Source: RUG563 sp964423675 (lineage in GTDB: Bacteria > Bacillota > Clostridia > Christensenellales > Aristaeellaceae). Taken from it: DNA of 16,787 nucleotides. The stretch is from NCBI GenBank assembly GCA_964423675.1, contig CAYRFP010000046.1:1-16787 (forward strand), given 5' to 3'. The notes below the pieces were generated by a model. That model had not been told where the DNA came from, made no database searches, and saw only the letters and a list, made by a program, of their open reading frames with translations. Position 1 is the stretch's first letter. Each line of letters begins with the position of its first letter. The translations under genes were made by a program, and so were the position numbers. Shown here in pieces: positions 6,898 to 13,461 of this stretch.

Positions 6898-8055
6898 ATG
6901 AGCGAACCGGAACAACGAAAAAGTGGTGGATGGTTTGGCAATCGACGCATTGTGCGGCTTATGCTGCTGGCGGCGTTGCTGACGTGGGGGCTGATGAACT
7001 TTACGAAGGTTTGCCAATATATCGGCTTTTTATGGGGAATTGCGCAGCCGCTGGTTTTGGGCGCGGCTATGGCATATGTGCTGGAACTGATTGTAAAATA
7101 TTTTGAGGGTTTGTTTTTTCCTAAGCGTCAAAGTCCGTTGGCGCAAAAGGTGCGGCGGGTTCTGTGCGTGGTGCTGGCGGCTCTGCTGCTTTTCGGCGCG
7201 GTGATGCTACTGCTGCGGATGGTAATTCCCGGCCTGGCGGATGCTATTTCTTTGCTGGCTCAGGAAATTCCGGTTTATATGGATCGGTTGCAGGCGTGGA
7301 TTCTGGAAAACCGCTCCTATTTTCCGCCGCTTGCGGACGAATTGGAGAAAATGCAGTTGGATTGGGAAGGCGTGCGCAGCGCGATTACCACTCAGGTGAT
7401 GGGCAGCTTCAGCGGCATTCTCAGTTCCACCGTTTCGGTGATTACGGCAGTAGCTGGCGGCGTGACGAATTTCTTTATGTCTGTAATTTTTGCAGTGTTC
7501 CTGCTAATTGGGAAAAAGAAGCTGCGGGTGCAGTATGATCGGATTACCCGGGCATTTTTTCCGGAAAAGAAGCTGCGGGTGATGAACCATGTGTTTGCTG
7601 TGGCACATAGATCCTTTTCCGGGTTTATTGTCGGCCAGAGCTTGGATGCACTGTTGCTAGGCGTGATGACGGCGCTTGGCATGCTGGCTTTTGGCATGCC
7701 CTATGCAGTGATGGTTGGCGTGATTAGCGGAACCACTGGGTTGATTCCCATTCTGGGCGGCTATATCGGCGCGATTATCGGCGCGTTCCTGGTGTTCACG
7801 GTCAGCCCAGTACAGGCGTTCTGGTTCCTGGTGTTTATTATCGTGCTCCAGCAGGTGTCGGGGAATATGATCTATCCCCGGCTGGTTGGTTCCAACATTG
7901 GGCTGCCGGGCATGTGGGTGCTGGTAGCGGTTACTATTGGCGGCGGCTTAGGCGGCATTGGCGGCATGCTGATCGGCGTGCCCATTATGGCCACGATCTA
8001 CACCCTTCTGCGAGAATGGGTTTGCCTGAAGGAAAATCAAAAGGCGGAAAGCTGA
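6898..8055 (+). CDS. AI-2E family transporter (putative permease)
   Basis: This is a 385-residue integral membrane protein with about eight hydrophobic segments and a soluble segment near the middle, the pattern of the AI-2E/UPF0118 family (YtvI, TqsA relatives). The C-terminal half carries the family blocks GLIPILGGYIGAIIG, QQVSGNMIYPRLVGSNIGLP and GGMLIGVPIMATIY. The start is fixed by GGGAGG eight bases upstream. Members have been linked to autoinducer-2 export or to Na+(Li+)/H+ antiport; the substrate here cannot be told. It is a single-gene transcript with its own promoter and terminator, diverging from the spoIIIA operon. Confidence 0.92.
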   Translation: MSEPEQRKSGGWFGNRRIVRLMLLAALLTWGLMNFTKVCQYIGFLWGIAQPLVLGAAMAYVLELIVKYFEGLFFPKRQSPLAQKVRRVLCVVLAALLLFGAVMLLLRMVIPGLADAISLLAQEIPVYMDRLQAWILENRSYFPPLADELEKMQLDWEGVRSAITTQVMGSFSGILSSTVSVITAVAGGVTNFFMSVIFAVFLLIGKKKLRVQYDRITRAFFPEKKLRVMNHVFAVAHRSFSGFIVGQSLDALLLGVMTALGMLAFGMPYAVMVGVISGTTGLIPILGGYIGAIIGAFLVFTVSPVQAFWFLVFIIVLQQVSGNMIYPRLVGSNIGLPGMWVLVAVTIGGGLGGIGGMLIGVPIMATIYTLLREWVCLKENQKAES

Positions 8056-8059
8056 AATG

Positions 8060-8099
8060 GGCGGGGACGAAAAACAAAACGTCCCCGCCTTCGTTTTTT
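8060..8099 (+). terminator. Intrinsic terminator after the AI-2E transporter gene
   Basis: A perfect 10-bp stem, GGCGGGGACG with CGTCCCCGCC, has an A-rich 10-nt loop and a T-rich tail (TTCGTTTTTT). It begins five bases after the stop codon. Confidence 0.93.
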
Positions 8100-8113
8100 C
8101 GGTGGTTTTTGCA

Positions 8114-8142
8114 TTGTGCGTTTGGGAAAACCGTGGTAAACT
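8114..8142 (+). promoter_or_regulatory. Possible promoter of the M18 aminopeptidase gene
   Basis: TTGTGC, a 17-base spacer and TAAACT. The match is moderate, but position and spacing are right, and the preceding terminator means the gene needs its own promoter. Confidence 0.45.
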
Positions 8143-8150
8143 AAGAGGGA

Positions 8151-8163
8151 ATGGAAATTCCAT
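8151..8163. repeat. Palindrome ATGGAA-A-TTCCAT, possible operator
   Basis: A perfect 6-bp inverted repeat around one base lies just after the presumed -10 of the M18 gene, about where transcription would start, which is a typical repressor position. The same half-site occurs in an inverted repeat upstream of the lipoprotein gene (11454-11475), with different spacing. Confidence 0.35.
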
Positions 8164-8190
8164 CGATGCATTGAATGGAGGCGTATTTTC

Positions 8191-9582
8191 ATGGAACGAC
8201 CCAATGCCTGGCTGGCTTATGACGAGCAGGCGCTGTTGGTGCTGGAGGAAACCAGCAAGAATTATCGTCATTTTCTGGATAACGGAAAGACTGAACGGGA
8301 ATGCGTGGATCAGGCCATTGCAGCTGCTAAGGCGCAGGGCTATGTGGATTTGCAGGATGCTATCAGCTCCGGCAAGCAATTGCAGCCCGGCGACAAGGTT
8401 TATGTAAACGTGATGGGCAAGGCCGTGATGCTGTTCCTGATGGGCAAGCAGCCCCTGGAAGCGGGCGTGAACATCGTGGGTGCGCATATTGATTCCCCCC
8501 GGATTGACGTGAAGCAGAACCCCTTCTATGAGGATACCGATATTGCCTATGCCGATACCCATTATTACGGCGGTATCAAGAAATATCAGTGGGTGGCTCG
8601 GGCGCTGGCGCTGCATGGCGTGGTGGCCAAGAAGGACGGAACGCTGGTTTCTATCGTAATCGGCGAAAACGACGAGGATCCGGTTGTCGGCATTTCTGAT
8701 CTGCTGATTCATCTGGCCGGCGATCAGATGAGCAAGAAGGCCGGAGAGGTGATCGGCGGCGAGGATCTGGATATTATCCTTTGCGGCAAGCCGCTGGCCG
8801 GGGAAGAAAAGGAGCCGGTGAAGGCGCAGCTGCTCAAGATTCTGAAGGAAAAATACGATCTGGAAGAGGAAGATATGCTTTCTGCCGAAATTGAAGCCGT
8901 GCCTGCGGGCAAGACCCGGGATTTCGGTCTGGATCGGAGCATGCTGCTGGGCTATGGCCATGATGACCGGGTTTGCGCCTATGCGTCTCTGGAGGCTATT
9001 TTGTCGCTGACGGAAATTCCGGAATATACCTGCTGCTGCCTGCTGGCGGATAAGGAAGAAATCGGCAGCGTGGGCGCAACGGGCATGCGGGCGCATTATT
9101 TTGAAAATGCTATGGCTGAGCTGCTGGCCCTGACCGCGCCCTATAGCGACCTGACCCTGCGCCGGGCGCTGGCAAACAGCCGGATGCTTTCCTGCGATGT
9201 TAGCGCGGGCTTTGATCCGTTGTACGGCGGCGCGTTTGAAAAGAAAAACGCTGCGCTGATGGGTCATGGCGTATGCTATAATAAGTTCACCGGCTCCCGG
9301 GGCAAGTCTGGCTCCAATGACGCTAATGCGGAATTCTTGGGCCGTCTGCGCAAGATTATGGCGGATAATAACGTCACCTGGCAGACCGCGGAACTGGGCA
9401 AGGTGGATGTTGGCGGCGGCGGAACCATCGCGTATATCTGCGCGCTGTATGGCATGGAAGTGATCGATAGCGGCGTGCCGGTTCTGTCTATGCACGCGCC
9501 TGAGGAAATTATCAATAAGGCGGATCTGTATGAAGCAGTGAAGGCTTATGCTGCTTTTATGCGGGATGCAGCGAAGGCGTAA
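8191..9582 (+). CDS. apeB: M18 family aminopeptidase
   Basis: This is a 463-residue cytosolic metallo-aminopeptidase of family M18 (aspartyl aminopeptidase type), which removes N-terminal residues from peptides. The di-zinc site is recognisable: GAHIDSPR (His99), GYGHDDR (254-260), ADKEEIGSVG with the catalytic Glu pair near 289-290, SCDVSAGFDP, and SMHAPEE near the C-terminus. KQNPFYE and YYGGIKKYQW are also family signatures. The start has TGGAGG nine bases upstream. The gene stands alone between terminators. Substrate preference is not certain. The symbol follows the clostridial M18 naming and is less sure than the family. Confidence 0.95.
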   Translation: MERPNAWLAYDEQALLVLEETSKNYRHFLDNGKTERECVDQAIAAAKAQGYVDLQDAISSGKQLQPGDKVYVNVMGKAVMLFLMGKQPLEAGVNIVGAHIDSPRIDVKQNPFYEDTDIAYADTHYYGGIKKYQWVARALALHGVVAKKDGTLVSIVIGENDEDPVVGISDLLIHLAGDQMSKKAGEVIGGEDLDIILCGKPLAGEEKEPVKAQLLKILKEKYDLEEEDMLSAEIEAVPAGKTRDFGLDRSMLLGYGHDDRVCAYASLEAILSLTEIPEYTCCCLLADKEEIGSVGATGMRAHYFENAMAELLALTAPYSDLTLRRALANSRMLSCDVSAGFDPLYGGAFEKKNAALMGHGVCYNKFTGSRGKSGSNDANAEFLGRLRKIMADNNVTWQTAELGKVDVGGGGTIAYICALYGMEVIDSGVPVLSMHAPEEIINKADLYEAVKAYAAFMRDAAKA

Positions 9583-9600
9583 AACGTGAATTAACAAAGA

Positions 9601-9628
9601 GGGCGCTCCTGGGGAGCGCCCTTTTTTT
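9601..9628 (+). terminator. Intrinsic terminator of the M18 gene, abutting the end of the convergent lipoprotein gene
   Basis: A 9-bp perfect stem, GGGCGCTCC with GGAGCGCCC, has a 3-nt loop and seven T. The T run overlaps the stop codon (9629-9627) of the convergent gene. On the minus strand the hairpin is followed by TCTTTGTTAATT, so it may also serve that gene, less efficiently. Confidence 0.9.
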
Positions 9629-11300
9629 ATTCTTCGATGCCCATGGTGCGGTTATAGGCGATTTGGTCAATCGCGATCAGATCCTTGTACTGGAGAACGT
9701 TCAACTCATTCAGGTAGTTGTTCCAGTCTTCGTCACTGTAGGGATCCATCTGGCCAACGGCGAAGAGGGCAGAAGCTTCGATAAGATAGCTCTGTAGGGT
9801 GGAACGTATATCGGCCCATTCAGCATTTTCTTCGTTGGTATAAAGAATCGTGCCCACCAGATCGTTCACGTTCGGTGTGTATTGCAGATTCTTGGAAACG
9901 GCCATGGCATTGAGTCGGTCGCTCCCTACATCCGTTCCGTTATACGCAATAACGGTGGTTTCCATCTGCGTGGAAATATAGGCAAGAACGAAGTTGTTCA
10001 GCACTTTGTTGTTTTCCACGCCCCAGAGAACGTTCAATTCACGGATGCTGGGCTTGAGGTCAAGTTCCTTGAAGATGGATTGATCATTTTCATCAGCATA
10101 GCACCAATCAACGCCCATTTCGCCATAACGGCCGGCGTAATACCAGTAATGATCGCCCAGATCATAATCATCATAGCCCATCATGGCAAACAGGAACGCC
10201 ACTTCGGGATGCTCACAATCCTTGGTGATCATCAGCTTTGCGGAGGGTTCGGGTTTGTTCATGCTGATGATGCGCTGACCATAGAAGCCTTCAGGCTGTT
10301 CGATGGGGGTCCAAGAGCCAATGTTTTGTCCGAAGCGGTCAGCACTGCCAAACATCATACCGATGGTCTGCGTATCCGCCTGGAGCTGAGCGCGCAGTTC
10401 GCCGTTGGACTGGGTGAATGCAGCGCGATCCAGCAGGCCTTCTTTCACCAGCATGTTTACATACTTGAGGAATTCCCGGTATTCGTCCTTATCGTAGCAC
10501 ACATCCAGCTTACCATCTGTCTGATTCAGCGGGAGGAAGCTGTTGGTTTTGCGATCGCGGAAAATAAACATGTTTTGCAGCCAAACCATGGCATTGTTGT
10601 TATCGGTCATCTTGTTCGCATCGGCGCCGGACATGGGGATTTCGTCCTTGATGCCGTTGCCGTTGGGATCGCCGTCCCGGAAAGCGATAAGCACTTCGGT
10701 CAGTTCGTCAATGGTGGTGGGCATTTTCAGATTCAAAGCGTCCAGCCAATCCTGGTTAATCCAGGCGCGAACGTTGTACATGTTAATCATGTTATAGAGG
10801 ATATCCGGCACACCGTAGATGTGACCATCTGTGCAGCGAATCATGTTCAGCATATACTGCGGATCAATGTTTTCTTTTTCACAGCGAGCATAGAACTGAT
10901 CGGCAATGCCGGTTTCCTTGTCGAAATAGTCATCCAGCGGCAGGAGCACGCCGGCCTCTGCCAGCTGTTCACGATAGTTTTGGCCGAAGCAGAGAATATC
11001 GGGCAGCTTGGAGCCGCCATTCACCATCAGCATCAGCTTGGTTTCCGCATCGTTTTCGGGGAATAGAACCATTTCAATGTTGATCCCCGATTTTTCGCGA
11101 AGTTCATTAATATGATAGTTTGTGTCATAATCAATAACGAGACTGGTAGACTTATACGCCACGGTCAGCGTAATGTCCTCTTTAACAATGGGCAGGGAAC
11201 CGATTGCATTCAGCGCAGAGTCCGTGATTTCGGCCAGGCCACAGCTGCTGAGCATCAGCAGGCATAGTGCCAGGGCAAGGATACGCAGGGTCTTCTTCAT
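9627..11300 (-). CDS. Extracellular solute-binding lipoprotein (sugar ABC transporter type)
   Basis: The 557-residue secreted lipoprotein has MKKTL, a hydrophobic stretch and a lipobox LSSC with the lipidated Cys at residue 20. The rest fits the family 1 extracellular solute-binding proteins (LipO/YtcQ-like) that feed carbohydrate ABC importers. The block DGDPNGNGIKDEIPMSG (about 209-225) is the calcium-loop-like signature of that group. The start at 11300 is chosen over 11372 for GGAGG seven bases upstream and because it begins the signal peptide. No permease or regulator gene lies beside it, so it is an orphan and would have to share permeases encoded elsewhere. Its likely promoter contains an 11-base homopolymer. 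The ligand cannot be deduced. Confidence 0.92.
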   Translation of the reverse strand: MKKTLRILALALCLLMLSSCGLAEITDSALNAIGSLPIVKEDITLTVAYKSTSLVIDYDTNYHINELREKSGINIEMVLFPENDAETKLMLMVNGGSKLPDILCFGQNYREQLAEAGVLLPLDDYFDKETGIADQFYARCEKENIDPQYMLNMIRCTDGHIYGVPDILYNMINMYNVRAWINQDWLDALNLKMPTTIDELTEVLIAFRDGDPNGNGIKDEIPMSGADANKMTDNNNAMVWLQNMFIFRDRKTNSFLPLNQTDGKLDVCYDKDEYREFLKYVNMLVKEGLLDRAAFTQSNGELRAQLQADTQTIGMMFGSADRFGQNIGSWTPIEQPEGFYGQRIISMNKPEPSAKLMITKDCEHPEVAFLFAMMGYDDYDLGDHYWYYAGRYGEMGVDWCYADENDQSIFKELDLKPSIRELNVLWGVENNKVLNNFVLAYISTQMETTVIAYNGTDVGSDRLNAMAVSKNLQYTPNVNDLVGTILYTNEENAEWADIRSTLQSYLIEASALFAVGQMDPYSDEDWNNYLNELNVLQYKDLIAIDQIAYNRTMGIEE

Positions 11301-11324
11301 GGGGTGTCCTCCTCTTCTTTTATT

Positions 11325-11389
11325 GGACGTTTTCTGGAAATGGTATTTTTGATTTGAACTGTTCCGTTTCATACTGCGTCAAAACGTCC
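11325..11389. repeat. Inverted repeat in the leader of the lipoprotein gene
   Basis: GGACGTTTT (11325-11333) and AAAACGTCC (11381-11389) are exact inverted copies 47 bases apart. Both arms lie in the transcribed leader, so they could pair in the mRNA, or act as two protein-binding half-sites (each contains AACGT). Confidence 0.4.
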
Positions 11390-11402
11390 TTTATTTGCCC
11401 TT

Positions 11403-11433
11403 ATTATAAATCGGGGGGGGGGGTAACTGTCTA
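11403..11433 (-). promoter_or_regulatory. Lipoprotein gene promoter with an 11-C tract in the spacer
   Basis: On the minus strand TAGACA (11433-11428, 5 of 6 to consensus) is followed by a 19-base spacer and a perfect TATAAT (11408-11403). The spacer consists of GTTA, eleven C and GATT. With nine C the spacer would be the optimal 17, so tract length should set promoter strength. The distance to the start codon is about 100 bases. Confidence 0.6.
11413..11423 (+). repeat. Homopolymer of eleven G
   Basis: This is the longest homopolymer in the window. It sits between the -35 and -10 of the lipoprotein gene, where it reads as C on the coding strand. It is a candidate slipped-strand mutation site. 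Confidence 0.95.
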
Positions 11434-11453
11434 CTGGAAATATCGTAACTTTC

Positions 11454-11475
11454 ATGGAATTGCGGAAAATTCCAT
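11454..11475. repeat. Inverted repeat ATGGAATT-N6-AATTCCAT, possible operator
   Basis: A perfect 8-bp inverted repeat lies 20 bases upstream of the -35 of the lipoprotein gene, a common place for an activator site. The rest of the 11434-11540 interval shows no gene. Confidence 0.45.
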
Positions 11476-11546
11476 ATCATTTGGGCGGAAAAATGTGAAA
11501 AAACCGCGCTTTTTACATTTATTTCCTTGCTTATTGCAGAAAGAAC

Positions 11547-11584
11547 GAAAAAAGACGCGGACTCAAAAGTGAGAGCGCGTCTTT
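11547..11584 (-). terminator. Intrinsic terminator of dnaA
   Basis: AAAGACGCG (11551-11559) pairs with CGCGTCTTT (11576-11584), with an inner CTC/GAG. On the minus strand the stem ends in a run of T. It begins about 20 bases after the dnaA stop codon and separates dnaA from the downstream lipoprotein gene. Confidence 0.88.
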
Positions 11585-11602
11585 GAGAAAACGGGGGGAA
11601 TA

Positions 11603-12925
11603 TTAACGTTCGGTGAGTTGCTGAATCAAATCGCTGACCAGCGTGTTCAGGGAGGGGGAGGCCTTGGTTTCGGTGGCCACCTTCTGGCAGGCGTGGTTGA
11701 CGGTGGAGTGATCCCGGCCACCGAAGCAATCGCCGATCATGGTCAGCGGCGCGCCCACGATTTCCCGGGAGATATACATGGCAATCTGCCGGGGAACGGC
11801 CACGTCTCGGCTTCGCCGGGAGCTTTTCAGGTCGTCCACGGTGACGTTATAATAAGTTGCTACTGCTTCCATCACGTCTTCGCAGGTTACATGGCGTGGC
11901 TCGCTCCGGGCGAACACTTCCCGAAGCGCTTCCTCGGCCAGTTGCTGGTCGATAGGGCGGCCGGTGAGGGAGGAATAAGCCACCAGGCGCGTCAGGCAGC
12001 CTTCCAATTCCCGGATATTGCTGGCCACGCGCTCGGCGATCATGGTGAGCACATCGGTATTCACTCGCATCATTTCTTCCTCGGCCTTGCGCTGCAAAAT
12101 GGCAACCCGGGTTTCCAGATCGGGCTTGGCAATATCGGCGATCAGGCCCCATTCGAAACGGCTGCGCAGCCGCTCTTCCAGTTTGGCAATTTCCTTTGGC
12201 GGGCGATCGGAGGAGAGAATGATTTGCTTGCCGGCGGTATGGAGGGCATTAAAGGTATGGAAGAATTCCTCCTGGAAGCCGTTTTTGCCGGTGAGGAACT
12301 GGATATCGTCCACCATCAGCACATCGATATTGCGATATTTTTCCCGGAATTCATTCTGGGTTTTTTTGTTAAGGGATGTGACCATATCGTTTACGAAGAT
12401 CTCACAGGTCACATATTTAATCCGCATGCTGGGCTTTTGCGAGAGCATGTAATGGCCGATAGCGTGCATCAAATGGGTTTTGCCCAGACCCACGCCACCA
12501 TAAATAAACAGTGGGTTATACGCATCCGCCGGGGATTCGGCTACAGCCAGCGCCGCCGCGTGGGCGAAGCGATTATTGTTGCCAACCACGAAGGTGTCGA
12601 AGGTATATTTGGGGTTCAGGGGAGAGGCTTCCTCCGGCTTGTCATCCGGGGTCACGCCCTCCCGATATTCATCCGCTTGGGCGGGGGTGAGGATCTGCGC
12701 TTTCATGGGGCGGCCGACCACCTGGGACAGAGAATTGGTAATCAGCATGCCATAGCGCGGCACAACAAAGCCGTGATAAAAATCCGTCACGGCTTCGATA
12801 AAGAACTGGTCGCCCGAAAAGCCAAGCGGCCGGAGCGCCGCCTTAATCCAGGTATTGAAGGTTACCTGCGTCATTTCCGAACGCATGATGGTGCATGCCT
12901 GATCCCAAATCGCCTGATGATCCAC
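11603..12925 (-). CDS. dnaA: Chromosomal replication initiator protein DnaA
   Basis: DnaA is an AAA+ ATPase that binds DnaA boxes and opens the origin. The 440 residues show domain I (MDHQAIWDQA...FNTWI), a short linker, domain III with Walker A GGVGLGKT (143-150) and Walker B VLMVDDIQFL (acidic pair at 206-207), and domain IV with the signature GDCFGGRDHSTVNHACQKV. I choose the GTG at 12925: GGAG lies nine bases upstream, and it puts the conserved Trp at residue 7, as in other Firmicutes. ATG 12952 (nine residues longer) is possible but has no ribosome binding site. Unusually, dnaN does not follow; the gene ends at a terminator and the next gene is an unrelated lipoprotein. Confidence 0.96.
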   Translation of the reverse strand: MDHQAIWDQACTIMRSEMTQVTFNTWIKAALRPLGFSGDQFFIEAVTDFYHGFVVPRYGMLITNSLSQVVGRPMKAQILTPAQADEYREGVTPDDKPEEASPLNPKYTFDTFVVGNNNRFAHAAALAVAESPADAYNPLFIYGGVGLGKTHLMHAIGHYMLSQKPSMRIKYVTCEIFVNDMVTSLNKKTQNEFREKYRNIDVLMVDDIQFLTGKNGFQEEFFHTFNALHTAGKQIILSSDRPPKEIAKLEERLRSRFEWGLIADIAKPDLETRVAILQRKAEEEMMRVNTDVLTMIAERVASNIRELEGCLTRLVAYSSLTGRPIDQQLAEEALREVFARSEPRHVTCEDVMEAVATYYNVTVDDLKSSRRSRDVAVPRQIAMYISREIVGAPLTMIGDCFGGRDHSTVNHACQKVATETKASPSLNTLVSDLIQQLTER

Positions 12926-12997
12926 TGTATCTCGCTCCGCTTCTGAATGCATGCCAAATTGCATGTTTATTTGCTTTTGTTTGCCCGAACCAGGCCG

Positions 12998-13034
12998 AAA
13001 AAAAGACACCCGGCGAATGGAACCCATTCGTGGG
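12998..13034 (-). terminator. Terminator-like hairpin in the dnaA leader (possible attenuator)
   Basis: On the minus strand CGAATGG-GTT-CCATTCG forms a perfect 7-bp stem. CCC and GGG can extend it across a small internal loop, and seven T follow four bases later. It lies between the dnaA promoter (13085-13113) and the start codon, so it cannot be the terminator of an upstream minus-strand gene; none exists nearby. Confidence 0.5.
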
Positions 13035-13035
13035 A

Positions 13036-13044
13036 TGGGGATAA
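13036..13044 (-). promoter_or_regulatory. DnaA box, one mismatch (TTATCCCCA)
   Basis: Differs from TTATCCACA at one base. It lies in the dnaA leader beside a second imperfect box. Confidence 0.5.
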
Positions 13045-13049
13045 CTTTT

Positions 13050-13058
13050 TGTGGAAAA
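13050..13058 (-). promoter_or_regulatory. DnaA box, one mismatch (TTTTCCACA)
   Basis: Differs from TTATCCACA at one base. It is part of an inverted repeat GTGGAAA-AC-TTTCCAC (13051-13066). Confidence 0.5.
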
Positions 13059-13084
13059 CTTTCCACTTGATCAGCCACGTCCCT

Positions 13085-13113
13085 ATCATACCAGATTTTC
13101 TTTGCTTTTTCAA
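13085..13113 (-). promoter_or_regulatory. dnaA promoter
   Basis: TTGAAA (5 of 6), a 17-base spacer and TATGAT (5 of 6). It gives a leader of about 150 bases. It is flanked by DnaA boxes on both sides, which fits autoregulation by DnaA. Confidence 0.78.
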
Positions 13114-13152
13114 GAGTTAATCCAAAAGAGAAACAGATGTTCGGGCTGAATG

Positions 13153-13161
13153 TGTGGATAA
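13153..13161 (-). promoter_or_regulatory. DnaA box, perfect (TTATCCACA)
   Basis: An exact consensus match on the minus strand, 40 bases upstream of the dnaA -35. Confidence 0.75.
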
Positions 13162-13250
13162 CTTTTTCATCGCAACCAATGGTGGAAGGAAAACAGAACC
13201 ACCACAAGAAATGGACGGAGGATAGATAAAACAATGAATAATAAAACATT

Positions 13251-13268
13251 ATATGAATAAATATTCAT
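13251..13268. promoter_or_regulatory. Palindrome resembling an ArgR/AhrC ARG box
   Basis: ATGAATA-AA-TATTCAT is a perfect 7-bp inverted repeat. Read as an 18-mer it fits the ARG-box pattern TNTGNATWWWWATNCANA at all but the last position. It lies between dnaA and the DUF1934 gene, neither a known arginine gene, and the region is AT-rich, so chance is a real alternative. Confidence 0.35.
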
Positions 13269-13390
13269 GCAAAACTTACGCATTTTGGAAGACGAAAAAC
13301 GTTTTTTGTTTTTTAAAAGGAAAATTCATCAGGGGCGACGGGATACGGAGAAAAATGCTTCCAATTATACTGGCTTTTGTCATCTTTTCG

Positions 13391-13420
13391 TTGCGGAAGC
13401 GACAGGGAATGTGATATACT
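13391..13420 (+). promoter_or_regulatory. Likely promoter of the DUF1934 operon
   Basis: TTGCGG, an 18-base spacer and TATACT with an upstream TG (extended -10). It lies about 40 bases before the gene start. Confidence 0.55.
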
Positions 13421-13461
13421 CAAGAAGCCGCCAGAAAGCGGAAAAGGAGAGAAAAAACGTC

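Larger units (their letters stand above)
12926..13461. other. dnaA upstream region, candidate oriC or dnaA autoregulatory region
   Basis: This 536-base gap between divergent dnaA and the DUF1934 gene holds no convincing gene. It contains one perfect DnaA box, two near-perfect ones, the dnaA promoter, a terminator-like hairpin and a very AT-rich segment (about 13225-13275) that could unwind. Such a set is found at origins, but the usual neighbours (rpmH, dnaN) are not here, so it may be only an autoregulatory region. Confidence 0.5.

Noticed and set aside
7948..9597. 549-codon open frame on the minus strand over the M18 gene
   Set aside because: It is the antisense shadow of a well-identified enzyme, has no family features or ribosome binding site, and crosses two terminators.
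9882..11066. 394-codon open frame on the plus strand over the lipoprotein gene
   Set aside because: Antisense shadow; no start signal and no recognisable protein features.
11618..12946. 442-codon open frame on the plus strand over dnaA
   Set aside because: Antisense shadow of dnaA caused by codon bias; the composition is His/Gly-rich without recognisable domains.
13295..13306. Palindrome AAAAACGTTTTT
   Set aside because: Self-complementary without a loop and of low complexity; no functional role can be argued.
13267..13461. N-terminal extension of the DUF1934 protein from ATG 13267
   Set aside because: It would include the promoter and the AT-rich segment, has no ribosome binding site, and the family begins at the ATG at 13462.
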